DNA of 64,000 bases from Amborella trichopoda (Eukaryota; Streptophyta; Magnoliopsida; Amborellales; Amborellaceae): NCBI RefSeq assembly GCF_000471905.2, contig NW_006499728.1:4835614-4899613 (forward strand). The letters run 5' to 3'. The notes beneath the pieces are model-generated. The model was not told where the DNA came from and did no database searches. It saw nothing but the letters and a program-made list of their open reading frames with translations. Each line of letters begins with the position of its first letter. The stretch's first letter is position 1. Both the position numbers and the translations under genes were made by a program. Shown here one piece after another: positions 23,899 through 33,950 of this stretch.

Positions 23899-23941
23899 TT
23901 TTTTTTTTTTTTTTTTTTTTTTTTTTTGGGGGGGGGGGGGG
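23899..23941 (+). repeat. Homopolymer pair T29-G14
   Basis: An uninterrupted run of T (23899-23927) passes straight into a run of G (23928-23941). Its length is uncertain in any flow- or nanopore-based assembly. Confidence 0.85.
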
Positions 23942-24998
23942 AAATGGCACTATATGTGGTTTTGGTTTTAAGAAAGGCGAGGACTTTAAACTTTCTCTCG
24001 TCCCAAAGCTAGGTAAAAAAAAGGTGATGTAGATCAATATCTCGTTGCTACAAATTTTTAATTTTATTTTTAGAGATGTGAGAAGACTTTTTCTTGTTTT
24101 TTTTTTAATTTTTTTATTAGAGTTAATTTTTGGAAATTGGATAAGTATGGTTTTTTATGTTAGTTTAATAAAGTCCATTTTTAGCAAGTTTTTATTTTTC
24201 CTTTTTTTTTTGGATAATAAAGTCGTTTTTTTTTTTTTTTCTTAGGATGCACTTTTGTGTTTCCTTTTGTTGATTTATTCTTAGTTTTTTGTTTCTCTCT
24301 TTAAAATGTGGTTGTTTTGCCGATTATTGGCGACTGGCAATTTTCAACTGTATCACAAGATGAGTTGTGTCAGGTAAGTAGCCAATATAAAACTTTTCAT
24401 GAATCTTGAATCCACGACAGATCAGGATTCATGTAGTTGACACTAAATAGTTAAACAAAAGCTCTAATCACGAATATATCTATAAATATTTACAAATCAA
24501 ACACCCCGTATCTATGGTAAACGTCCCCAGAAATATTACTTTCTTGGCACACGGATGACTCAATATTATGGTTTAAGAGGCCACATCATGTGGATGCTAC
24601 ACTTTTCCTTGAGAAAAATGATAATCTTTAATCCTAAATAGAAAAGAAGGTGGGGTTTTGACCCATTTCCATCATCTATATTTATCGGACGGCTGTGCAA
24701 AAATCATATGGACAAAAACAGTTTTTTTTTAAAAAAAAAAGTTGCAAAAGTCTTCTCAACATTGTAAAGTAGTTTTAAGATCCAAAAGAGAAGAGGAAAG
24801 TTAATGCGCATATCGCTCTATTTTATATTTTTATTTCAAAAATCAATTTTTTTAAAACGTTAATACACTCATATACCAATTTGTTCCTTGTTTTTTAAAA
24901 GACAAAAGTACGCATATTTGGATTTCGAAGGTCCGAAGTTATTAAAATCCCTTAAGTATTTTCGACGGTCAAAAATGCTATAAGAACCATTGAAGACA
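23942..24998. other. Non-coding, T-rich
   Basis: Long T-rich tracts (24080-24240). No gene is seen; the frames here are low-complexity. Confidence 0.4.
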
Positions 24999-25031
24999 AA
25001 AAACTTTGGATTTTCAAAATCCAAAGTTTTT
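24999..25031. repeat. Perfect short palindrome
   Basis: 16-bp arms, aaaaactttggatttt and aaaatccaaagttttt, are separated by a single C at 25015. Similar text ('actttggattttaaaaaaat') recurs at about 25149. Confidence 0.85.
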
Positions 25032-25330
25032 CTAATGAAAGAACAACCAGCAGTTTTCAATTTATGGGGTTTTTGTTGAAAGACAATACAAAAAAAAGTT
25101 CAACAATAACATCAAAATTTCAAAATATGACGACAATAATACACAACTAACTTTGGATTTTAAAAAAATCTATAGTTGCTTTGTTCCTGATGGAAGGCCA
25201 CTTTCGAAACTTTAGAGTAGTGTAGGGTATTTTTGAAGAAAAAAAACAAAAAATGGAGAAAATGGTTATGAAAATAATATTTATAACTTATGGGGATTTT
25301 TGTTAGGGTGAGAATTGGGTGTCTAACCCT

Positions 25331-25474
25331 ATAATATTGAAGTAAGGTGCACTTCAAAACTATGCTGAAAATGCAGTTTTGGTGCAATGCTTTTCTAATC
25401 TTATAATATTGAAGTAAGGTGCACCTCAAAACTATGCTGAAAATGCAGTTTTGGTGTTGTAATGCAAAACTCTT
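25331..25474 (+). repeat. 72-bp tandem duplication
   Basis: 'ataatattgaagtaaggtgc' begins units at 25331 and 25403. Both continue 'acttcaaaactatgctgaaa' (cct in the second) and 'atgcagttttggtg'. The text resembles the MITE B right region ('aaggtgcacctc'), so it may derive from that family. A reverse-strand ORF here (25160-25486) encodes the repeat by chance. Confidence 0.85.
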
Positions 25475-25722
25475 CCAAAAATACAATTTTGGTGCTGCAA
25501 AACATTGCGATGATATAAAAATATATCGATGCCTCCAATCATGAAATTTAAAGTTTTAGAAATGCTGGCGATCAAACAAATCTACATACACCTGAATATC
25601 CTAAATACGGATGGTCTAGATAATGCGCTAAAAACTTAACTATTTTTAGAAATAGAAATTTCCTTTTTATGTCTATGAATTTGGAGGTCAAGATTGAGAT
25701 GAGGTAGTGGGTGTGTGAGGGT

Positions 25723-25910
25723 GTGTGGAGATCCCCATTGGAAGCCTGCCATCACGGAAAATCAAGTTACATTGAACCATGGAGAAAAGACAATAGGGTC
25801 CGGAACCTTCAAATTAGGCCCCTCCAAGACTTGGACACTAGAATACAAAAGGGCCCGAAATCATTCACATTTGGGAAGCCCGTGCACCGAACCCTAATTT
25901 CTTGTGGTGG
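25723..25910 (+). repeat. Dispersed repeat family F, copy 2
   Basis: This is the partner of 13975-14180. The two overlapping forward frames at 25711-26034 lie on it and carry no known domain. Confidence 0.6.
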
Positions 25911-26003
25911 GGGTCATTTTGGCCATCCCATCCTATCACAATCCACCATAAGTAGCATAAAGCAAACCGGTGGAACGCGACAATCAAAAAAAAAATCTAA
26001 AAA

Positions 26004-26557
26004 GGAAAAAACTTATATAAAGTTGCAACATTAAAAATGTAGAATTAAAGTGTAAATTCATTAAAAAATAAATAAATTGTTTTGATGTTAAAAAAAATCA
26101 TCTCAACACAACACGGAGATGTATGAATGTATAAAAAGAAATGACCTTACGAGACCCTCCCATACGATGTGAGAACGACCATAAAAGATCACAATTAAAT
26201 TTGACACAGATTTTTAAAAAAGTTAAGTCCCACACCTATGTAATAATTTTTTTAGAGATAAGTGTCAAATTTAATGATGATGTTTTAGGATCCTACACAC
26301 ATAAATGTAGGAGGGCCTCCTAGGATCATTACTCATGTGAAAAAGAAGAGATTTTGAGTCGTAAAACTAGTGGAACTTATAACATATCATTTGGACCGCT
26401 CATTTTTAAGATTTACATGTATTTGTAGATCTTCTTAATTTGAATTATTTTTAAAATTTAAATTTTAAAAATTAGTTGTGTAAAGATTATGTGTCATTCT
26501 AAGAATTTTTTACACCAAAATATATATGTTATGATAAAATTTGGAGGTGTGCTTTAT
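26004..26557 (+). mobile_element. MULE-type MITE, subfamily B (copy B4), host to family C and interrupted at its right end
   Basis: It starts ggaaaaaacttatataaag and keeps 'aatgtagaattaaagtg'. It is split by a family C element (about 26140-26335) and continues to 'gataaaatttggaggtgtgc'. The expected right TIR is missing here. A matching right-TIR-like piece ('aatttgattgtttagggcct') appears at 33911, beyond the viral block. Confidence 0.65.
26140..26335. mobile_element. MITE family C (copy 1), nested in B4
   Basis: A roughly 190-bp imperfect foldback. The left 'gagaccctcccatacgatgtg' pairs with the right 'cacataaatgtaggagggcc', and 'aaatttgacac' pairs with 'gtgtcaaattt'. The second copy is at 54598-54768. 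It is non-coding. Confidence 0.65.
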
Positions 26558-26587
26558 GTATGCAATATGCTCCCAAATTATGTAAAC

Positions 26588-26894
26588 AATTATTGAAATA
26601 ACTTATACCCCTGAAAAATTTTCAGAAACCAATTCTCAGTTGATAAATCCTTATCATATCTATGATAAGTTTAGTTTAAATTGGACCAAGAAAATCAAAA
26701 GTTGTGTGGAAAAAAGAATCCTGAAGCTATAAAAAAATATGTTCAAGCCTATTCTTTTGACCAAGACCAAATACCCAATCTGAACAATATGTTACCATTA
26801 CCTTACCTAGTAACCTATTCCCCCAATGGCTTAGAGATGGTCATACCCATATCCATTTTGGTGCCATAAAGCTAGCTATGACTTTTCATGGAAC
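26588..26894 (+). pseudogene. Inverted second copy of the viral movement-protein region
   Basis: This 0.3-kb plus-strand piece matches the complement of about 33168-33475 at high identity. Both contain the region around LCGKKN, then 'QI', then the segment ending at 'ttttcatggaa'. The open frame at 26681-26869 covers part of it and then shifts out of frame. The piece abuts the intergenic/leader end of the main copy, so the two copies are in opposite orientation about 6.3 kb apart. The in-frame stop near 33324-33326 of the main copy is not shared by this piece, so the two decayed separately. Confidence 0.85.
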
Positions 26895-27151
26895 AATCAA
26901 ATGAAGCCAATAAAAAACAGACAGAGTTCATATAGATGTAGAAGATTACAATCAAAATAAAGTGTCTAAAGAAATGAACAGAGTAAGAGAGGCGGAAGAT
27001 CAAAACATCATAGATAGACTGAAAGAAGCATACCAGAAAGTGAGCATAAACAAAAGCAAACTGGAAACAAGAACTAAAGCACATCAAAGTAGTAATCTAG
27101 ACTGACAGGCTCTAAGCAGCTCTCTGAACTCAACAAACATCTTACAAGGCA
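26895..27151 (-). other. Viral transcript leader segment downstream of the promoter
   Basis: About 250 bases lie between the TATA box and the junction with the inverted movement-protein piece. This is non-coding and corresponds to the start of the viral RNA leader. A minus-strand 'tctggtatgcttct' near 27030 only weakly resembles a tRNA-Met primer site, so I do not call one. Minus-strand open frames here are short and have no known family. Confidence 0.5.
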
Positions 27152-27158
27152 TTTTATA
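27152..27158 (-). promoter_or_regulatory. TATA box of the viral (35S-like) promoter
   Basis: TATAAAA on the minus strand, in 'gcctataaaatgcc'. It lies downstream of the viral ORFs and of a tandem-repeat block, the place where caulimovirids keep their genomic RNA promoter. Transcription would start about 30 bases further, near 27120. Confidence 0.65.
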
Positions 27159-27226
27159 GGCACCAGACTTAAAATCCGGATTTCAAACCAAAATAAAAAG
27201 CAGCAAGTGGCCGACATATACAATGG

Positions 27227-27432
27227 ACTAGTGTCATGAGCAGTGGACAGGTGGCATGAACAGTGGACAGGTGGCATGAACAGTGGACAGGTGGCCGACA
27301 TGAACAGTGACAGGAGGCCATCATGAACAGTAGAATCATCCTTATCTTGAACATAGAGTCATCCTTATCTTGAACAGTAGTGTCATCCTTATCTTGAACA
27401 GTAGTGACGGGTGGCCTTCTAATCTGTGTCAT
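27227..27432 (-). repeat. Two tandem-repeat blocks upstream of the viral TATA box (enhancer-like)
   Basis: Block 1 (about 27235-27300): a 20-bp unit, ggcatgaacagtggacaggt on the plus strand, repeated about three times with degenerate flanks. Block 2 (27337-27410): a 23-24-bp unit containing 'catccttatcttgaacagta' starting at 27337, 27360 and 27384. On the transcribed strand block 2 carries repeated GATAAGGATGA. Position relative to the TATA box suggests enhancer repeats (inference). Confidence 0.75.
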
Positions 27433-27435
27433 AGT

Positions 27436-28330
27436 CTAGGGGCAATCCATCGAATTATAACTTGGTGATGAATGGTTGGATGTACTATGTGAGGGGCCAG
27501 TATAAGAATCATCATTGGAGCTATCGGTTGGCCTTTTAGGTGGTGGAGGATGGTCAGCAAGCCATATATGTAATTGGTGTAAAAGGGCAACACTTCAGGG
27601 AGTCTCATCATTCCATACTATTGTTCCTGCATAAACATCCAAAGGAATCCATTCTGGCTGGATTCTGTTAATGTAGCACATGAGGATTTTTAGCTCTTTC
27701 CATAATTCAGTTTGAAATAACCAAAAATTCAGGAGATTAGAATTATACCATCCAATAGTTTGGATATGGGGGGGTGATGAAAGTATGTTTAGAATAAATC
27801 TGGAATTGAAGGTTTAGGAGAAAGGCTATAATAACATAAGGTCTATGATAATAATAAAAAGATTCAGTCCATTGATTATAATGGTAATTTTTTAATAAAA
27901 ACTTATAAAAGTTGAAAGCTCTGGGGTTGGGATGGACATAATTATTCCATTGTAGGTAATGACAATGTCTGAGATAGGATAATAATTTTCTCACAAGAAA
28001 ATTAAAACAGATATGATGGTTTTGGGTAAGATACCATAGAAAACAAATGGCTCCTTTAGGCATATTATAATAATGTCTGGTTTGAAATAAGGATAAAAAA
28101 AGGATATGTAGGATGGCATCGAATTCCTTGAAAACATTCTCCATGATTTCTAATTAATATTTCATGCATTTTTTGTTGCATAGTCTCATTTCGTGCTTTC
28201 ATTGTCTTGGTGAGTATGATGTCATAAATTTCATCAGGAACATCTCTTGGTTCATTCTCATCCATTCTTATTATGGCTCCGCAGAAGGGGATGATTTGAA
28301 GCATAGTATCTTCAGAATATTTCTTTCGAG
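27436..28330 (-). pseudogene. Viral ORF downstream of RNase H (function unknown), broken
   Basis: After the RNase H end, coding-like sequence continues to a TAG at 27436-27438. Open pieces are at 28065-28337 and 27743-28144, and a Pro/Ser/Asn-rich C-terminal part lies at about 27440-27590 (reads ...PPPPKRPTDSS...). Frames shift at least twice. Florendovirus-like elements carry an extra ORF in this position whose role is not known. No domain is recognised. Confidence 0.5.
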
Positions 28331-28655
28331 AAAACATATCGGCTAAGATATTGTTCTTTCCAGAAATATGTTTATATTCAAAATTTCATTGTGAAAACCA
28401 ACTTGCCCATCTGAGTAACTGTGGATTTGAAAGTATCTTGTTTTTGAACCTGAGCTTATTCGGAAAAGTTGAAAGATCTATTTCTATCACGAAAAAATGT
28501 CCTATTAGATGAAATTGGAAATTTTCAATTCCTCTTTTTACTACATGCATTTCTTTATATGTAAAGTGGTAATGAAGTTCAGATTATTTGAATTTTTCGC
28601 TTTTATATCCACAAATCATTCGTTTTTTATCTTTTTCTTCAAGTAAGATCCATGT
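28331..28655 (-). pseudogene. Viral RNase H, C-terminal part, broken
   Basis: The minus strand reads a degraded RNase H ending with 'HISGKNNILADMFSR' (28331-28380), the typical final helix with the catalytic Asp in 'LAD'. Stops separate it from the TDAS start of the same domain at about 28660-28690. Confidence 0.8.
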
Positions 28656-29816
28656 TCAAAATTCATCCGAAGCATCAGTTTGTAAAATCATTTTTCCTGT
28701 AGATGGGATTTTTAAAGAAGGAAGATTATGAGAAAGTCTTTTGAGCTCAAGAACACACTTAGTCTGTTTTTTTGTCCAAGATGATGCTTTTTTCTTCAGA
28801 AGGAGATAAAGTGGACTAGTGAAGAGAGTAAGCTTTGGAATAAAAGGGGACATATAATTCACAATTCCTAAAAATGATTGAATCTGCTTTACGAAAGATA
28901 GAATATCTGGAAATTCTAGTAAGTGTTTTGCTATATGAGGCTGGAGTTTATACATTCCGTTATGAAAATGCATACCAAGGAAATCAATTTTTGTCGGAGC
29001 CAAAACACAGTTCTTTTTAGAAAGCATAATGCCATATTTATAACACAGGAAATAGATTTTTTCTAATAGAAGTATATGACTATCAAGATCTGGAGAGAAG
29101 AGGAGTATATCATCAATATATACCAATGCTTGTGTTGAGATTGGTTTAAAAATGTTGCTTAAAACTTTTTGAAAATATGTAGGTTCATTTTTTAAACCAA
29201 AAGGCATGACAGTCCATTGAAAATGATAATTTGGAAAACAGAAAGCTGTTTTAAGACGATCATTTGAATGAATTCCTACTTGCCAAAAACCTGTTTTTAA
29301 ATCAAATTTAGAAAAGATGTGTGCATGAGAAATTTGAGAAAATAGTACAGTTTGGTTTGGCAGAGGGAATTTATCATCTGCAAGAAAAGTATTCAAAGGT
29401 TGATAATTGATTACTAACCTAAGTTTTCCTTTGATTTGTTCTACTCTTTTATTTACATAAAAAGCTTCACAAGCCCAAGGAGAACTTGTAGGTTCAATTA
29501 ATTGTTCCTTTATCAAATCTTGAATTTCTAGTTTAGCTTGTTCCAAAAGATCTAGATTTAAACCTCTGTGTGAAGCTTTTGTGGGATTTATGTTCTCATT
29601 TTTCTTGAAAGGTAGTTTGACATAAAAGTTCTGATTTCTCCAAAGAGGATTTTTGCATTTTTTGAGAAACTCAATATGGGAATTTGCACAGCAGTCTGTC
29701 AAAAATTTTTGTTGAATGGGTAAGGTTAGGTTCCTATAATGTAATCCTTTGGAGGTCCATTGAAGTTTTACCTGATGTAGGACATCAAATCCAAGTAATA
29801 GTTCTTTATTGAGCAA
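28656..29816 (-). pseudogene. Viral reverse transcriptase and start of RNase H (largest open piece)
   Basis: The open frame is 386 codons. In order it shows the RT entry region with 'LIKEQLIEPTSSPWA', 'KLRLVINYQPLN', the 'FSKFDLKTGFWQV' block, 'MPFGLKN', and the polymerase site YIDD (29109-29120). It ends in the RNase H start 'LQTDASDE'. These are the standard retroviral-type RT blocks in the caulimovirid form. The frame starts inside the polyprotein, not at a real ATG (the 'start' codon is TTG). A stop directly after the RNase H start and a frameshift from the protease at about 29.8 kb show it is dead. Confidence 0.9.
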
Positions 29817-30060
29817 TGGGATCCTAACAGTTTGTGCTGGATAACTAGTTTGGGAAAAAGTTTTATCAAAATGGGTTTGCTAATCTGGTTTATGGTAAAT
29901 TTTTCACTATTAGCAGCTCGAAAAGTTTGGTTGCATGTTTTCCAAAACTGTTTTGGTAGCAAATCTGGTTTTAAGATACTAGCTGATGCTCCTGTATCAA
30001 AAAAGGCTGCTATTGACAAAGGTTTGGCATAATGTTAAGGAAGTATTTGGACCAAGGCTA
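29768..30060 (-). pseudogene. Viral aspartic protease, frameshifted
   Basis: The active-site motif FFDTGAS (DTGAS at 29984-29998) is followed by a short pepsin-like half. The frame then leaves that of the RT, so a frameshift separates the two around 29.82-29.87 kb. The C-terminal 'LLGFDVL' of the protease fold is read at the start of the RT frame. Confidence 0.82.
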
Positions 30061-31424
30061 TTGGGGTTGGCTGAAAGTGTAAACTGGCTATTTCTGCATG
30101 ACTTTCCTGTGGAGACAATAACTCTGAGATATGAGTGTTGCTTATTTCATTTACCTCATTGTCGTCAGAATATGCAATAGACAATAGGGTTTCTGAAGTC
30201 TGCTCATCATCAAGAGATAACATAGATTCTAAATCATCATCAATTTCTTCATCCAGAACTTGTGAAAGGAGGTGGATAATCTTTTTCTTCTTTTTCTGAT
30301 TAGGGCAGTTTTTCTCAAAATGTCCCTTTTGACCACAAGCATAGCATCTATCTCTTTTATTGTGTTTAAAATTCCGGAACCTTGATCTTCTGAGATATTT
30401 AAATCTCTTTTATTTTTTTCTTTTTCCTTCGGAGTTTGAGGTTTTTGTCATTTTTCCAATTAGATGGACAAGCACATTGTTTCTGTGAATTACATTTGAT
30501 CTTGAGATGTGGTTTATCACAAGATTTTCCTAATAGATGCTTATTGTTTTCCATTTCTTTGACAAATTCAACTTGGTTGCACAGTCTTTCTAAGGCATGG
30601 AGAACATATTGATATAATTCACCAAAACTGGTGTTTTGAATAGTAAGCCCTTGATTTTCCATAGTCTTTGTAGCTTCTTTGCCAATAGTCGGAGGTATAG
30701 ATTCAAGATAAAATTGTTTTAGGTTAACATCATCAATTCCTCTTATCTTATGGTACCTCTTATTCATTTCTGAAAAGTGTTTTTCAAGATCTTGTATCTT
30801 GAATGAACAACATTTGAGTTGACAAAACTCTTCTCTTGCAGAGATTTGTTCATGTTTCACTGGGCTTGAGAATTCAGCAACAAGATAATTAAGAAATTCA
30901 ATAGTGGACTCACTATTTCGCAACTATATTTGCCTGTGTTCTCTAAGACTTATGTACCTGTCAAAAAGTCTTCTTCTTAATCTAACAATGACTTCAGAAA
31001 TTGTACCAGCTAAAGAATTAACTGAATTGAGTATTTCAGAATGCATCAATCCTTGGATTTCTCTAAATCTGTCATTCCATTGAGATGGTGGAATGTCATA
31101 AATTGTAAAGCCTTTGGAGGAGTCACCATATGTTGGGATCGGTTGAGGTTCTTGGTGGTTAGGTGGTCTGAGGTCTTCTTCCATTAAAGGGTCAGGTTCA
31201 GGTGGCTGATCCGGAGGATTCATCATCAATAAGGATTCAAAATCTATAAAAGAAGAATATGTATCTTCTATAAATGTTTCAGATGTATCAGTCATATCAT
31301 CTAAGGAGTGGGTTTCATTTTGAAGATTAACTTCAGGCTCTTTTGTTAAGTTCTTAAAAAAAGAACTCATATCATTTAAGGGTTTAGAAGGAATATTCAT
31401 CTGAGCAGGAAGATGCCACAACAT
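30061..31424 (-). pseudogene. Viral coat-protein (gag-like) region with CCHC zinc knuckle, broken
   Basis: Open pieces are at 30924-31424 (acidic, with many Asp/Glu/Pro) and 30399-30923 (contains 'QFYLESIPPTIGKEA', typical of the caulimovirid capsid core). A basic stretch (KLRRKKKK) follows, then the zinc knuckle CYACGQKGHFEKNC at 30303-30346. An acidic linker rich in Asp/Glu (30035-30260) leads to the protease. The order of capsid core, basic region and knuckle matches caulimovirid coat proteins. Frame changes occur at about 30.92 and 30.39 kb. Confidence 0.8.
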
Positions 31425-32401
31425 CTGATTCAGTGTCAGAATTTTGAAACATTTGGGTTTCTTGTTTTGGTATTTGGGAGTCAGTGGAAGGATGGACAGT
31501 TGTTGGTGGTGAAGTTGTCTGGGGACTAGGAATTGGATGTTGAGATGAAGATGGGGTGTGCATATTTGGTTTTTTTCTCAATTGGGGAAAAATCATTGCT
31601 TCAGGAAATTGTCTTTCCTGTGCAAATGTCCTTAATGATCTGAAACCATAATTTCTGAGAGGAATGAGACCCGTGGCTGGATAAAGAGTTCTCGTGGGAG
31701 GAAAGGGTCTGGATTTCTTAAAATGGGATAAGCCTGGGTATGTGGAATTGGTAACAAAGGTTGATATTGGGATTGGTATTGATGCTGAGGACATTGGGAT
31801 TGATATTACGATTTCCAAAGGTCTTTTTCAAGGCTTTGAAGTTGTTTTTCCAGTGAGGCTTTTTCTTGTCCTTTTTGAACTAGCAAATACGATTGCTCAT
31901 TGGTATCTTTTACTGTATACAAGATTTGCATCAATTCTTCATGCAACAATTGAATTCTTTCTTTTAATTGAACTATTATACCTGATAATCCCTTCATCAG
32001 GTGGACATTGCATTTTGCTTTTCTTCTATTCGAAGTAGTGCTAAATTCTGAGATTTGGCATTCTCAGCTTGCCAATTTAAACTAGCTTTGGCTGGAGAAA
32101 TGGACTTTTATAACCCAGTGTTGTCTCTTACATTGGGATTCTTAATTTTCCATACATGCTTTTCATTTTCTTGGGGTCTCTCAAAATCATGTAAAGGAGA
32201 AAAATTTGAGGTATAATTTGAACTTTGCGGATCAAAAGCTAAACAGTTTGGAATATGTTTATCTTCTGGATCATCCCATCCTAAGGGAACTTTTACTGAA
32301 ACAGGGCATTTGGATTTTTGATTTGAACAACCATATGTCACATAGTAATCCCATTTTTCTAAACTTTCTTCAAGCAAACCAACAGATGGATCACACTCCA
32401 T
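31384..32401 (-). pseudogene. Viral region between movement and coat proteins (Pro-rich and coiled-coil segments)
   Basis: Open pieces are at 32108-32401, 31806-31997 and 31384-31818. The second is a likely coiled coil (heptad-like Leu/Gln/Glu, with 'EKASLEKQLQSLEKDL'), and the third is rich in Pro, Ser and Thr. The pieces are in different frames. Confidence 0.6.
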
Positions 32402-33566
32402 ATATCTTTGATGAAGATTTTGTTGTGATGATTTTTTCGTTTTGCTTTTTCTTTTTGGAAAATCATCTAAAACTTCTTCAAGACAAGTAGAGCAATCACA
32501 GGTATCAAACTAGTTATGACCATCAGAAGTTTTTTGTTTATAAACTGGTTTTCCTGTTTTATCAAAAGCAACAACAGAAACTTTTTCAAGCAATCCATGA
32601 AATTGAGTTGAAAGTATATCTCTGATCCGGTTTTCAGCTATTATTTGATTTTGAAAATTTATCTGCACAGTTCCATCTTACATTCTAGTCATTCTAGAAT
32701 CTGATTGCATCAATGGCTGACATTGATTTTGAAGAGTTCATAATTTGTCACCCATGTAGATGGAATTAATTCAAGCAACCTTTCTTGAGAGATTTGTCTA
32801 AGAATATAATGACAGACCGGTTGGGAATTGTTATCAACTTTGATAAACAATGCTGTATTTTCTTGTTCTGGGGACAAAAGGGTAACTCTATCAAAAGCAT
32901 GGTTCTGTAGTCGCTACACCATTTGATAATAGAGTGTATCTACAGTGGCTGTTTCAATCTGTTTGGTGCCTGTAATCTGCAACTGGACTTTAAAAGCTGA
33001 ACTCAAATGAGGGTCCTTGATATGAATATTAAGTTTGGGAAAAATGTAACAAATGTGGTTCCTGCGTTCAAGGTTATTTGTACAGTTCCAATACATGCAT
33101 GCTGGTATTCTAAAAACCTAGAATCTAACAAAGCAATTCAAGAAACTGCTTCCATACCTTTTCTTCCATGAAAAGTCAGAGCTAGCTTTATGGCGCCAAA
33201 ATGGATATGGGTATAACCATCTCTAAGCCATTGGGGGAATAGGTTAGTAGGTAAAGTAATGGTAACATATTGTTCAGATTGGGTAGCAGGTATTTGATTT
33301 TGGTCAAAAGATAAGGCTTGAACATATTATTTTATAGCTTCAAGGTTCTTTTTTCCACATAACTTTTTGATTTTTTTGGTCCAATTTAAACTAGACTGGT
33401 CAAAGATATGATAAGGATTTATCAAGTGAGAATTGGTTTCTGAAAATTTTTCAGAGGTATAAGTTATTTCAAAAAGCTGATCTTGTTTTGAAAACATATG
33501 ACGGAAATTAGAACTAGAAGAAGGGATATTATCAACAACGATTTCTGAAACAATATCTTCTACCAT
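32402..33566 (-). pseudogene. Viral movement protein (30K-like) region, broken; putative ORF start
   Basis: An ATG at 33564-33566 (begins MVEDIVSEIV) opens the first viral frame, which runs to a stop at about 33324-33326. The same frame is readable beyond it towards 33100, with 'HIHFGAIKLALTFHGRKG' in the core, followed by more stops. First position in the large ORF and the inverted duplicate at 26588-26894 support this reading. The 30K assignment rests on position and general look and not on a full motif match. Confidence 0.7.
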
Positions 33567-33837
33567 TATAAAATAGATTATTATGTTGACTGTATATTTA
33601 GAAAAGAAGGTAAGGCCCGCTTTCCTTTCCTTTTGTGTTAACAAAGTATGAATTCCCACCACCGCTTTCTCGTCTTCAACAAAATTACTGTTATGTTAAC
33701 ATCATAAAACATTGACAGTGGAATAACATCAACACTAGAAATCAACCTTCAGTACATACCACGTTTTTTGATGCGAGAGATCCTAGACTAGCTAGGCAGA
33801 CGCAGAGCATACTAATCTCAATAGAGATTAACCCAGT
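33567..33837 (-). other. Viral leader sequence upstream of the first ORF
   Basis: Non-coding stretch immediately 5' of the movement-protein start on the minus strand. It presumably belongs to the end of the long viral leader. No primer-binding site is convincing. Confidence 0.45.
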
Positions 33838-33893
33838 CAGTATAATAATCATAAATTGCAAACTTATGACAGATTAGAAGGCCACCTGTCACT
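33838..33893 (+). repeat. Short plus-strand copy of the viral intergenic region
   Basis: 'cagattagaaggccacctgt' with flanks matches the complement of about 27404-27432, next to the tandem-repeat block of the main copy, but in opposite orientation. It marks a rearrangement junction at the other end of the insertion. Confidence 0.65.
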
Positions 33894-33896
33894 ATT

Positions 33897-33950
33897 GAGA
33901 TGTGCTTTTAATTTGATTGTTTAGGGCCTCAACCTTATGTAAACTTTTTT
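33897..33950. mobile_element. MULE-type MITE A/B end fragment beside the virus
   Basis: 'gatgtgcttttaatttgatt' continues into 'gtttagggcctcaaccttatg' and 'taaac' followed by T-rich DNA. This is an A/B terminal region without its body. It may be the missing right end of B4 (26004-26557). Confidence 0.6.

Larger units (their letters stand above)
26588..33893 (-). mobile_element. Endogenous caulimovirid (plant pararetrovirus), near complete, rearranged and inactive
   Basis: Read on the minus strand from about 33700 to 26895, the block has the gene order of a caulimovirid with one large ORF: movement protein, coat region with CCHC knuckle, aspartic protease, reverse transcriptase, RNase H, a downstream ORF and a promoter-bearing intergenic region. 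About 6.9 kb is present, close to a whole genome of this family. The order and the downstream ORF suggest a florendovirus-like or petuvirus-like lineage (inference). Frames are broken many times, so it cannot encode a working virus. Plus-strand viral pieces sit at each end (26588-26894 and about 33838-33893). There are no LTRs and no integrase, as expected for integration by host recombination. Confidence 0.88.

Noticed and set aside
25160-25486. 108-codon minus-strand frame with internal repeats
   Set aside because: The repeat comes from the 72-bp DNA duplication. No other gene evidence is present.
27020-27045. Possible tRNA-Met primer-binding site in the viral leader
   Set aside because: Only about 6-8 bases of the expected 12 match, and a similarly weak match near 33800 shows this can arise by chance.
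27227-27432. CRISPR-like direct repeats
   Set aside because: Short direct repeats without unique spacers, in a plant viral promoter. They are enhancer-type tandem repeats.
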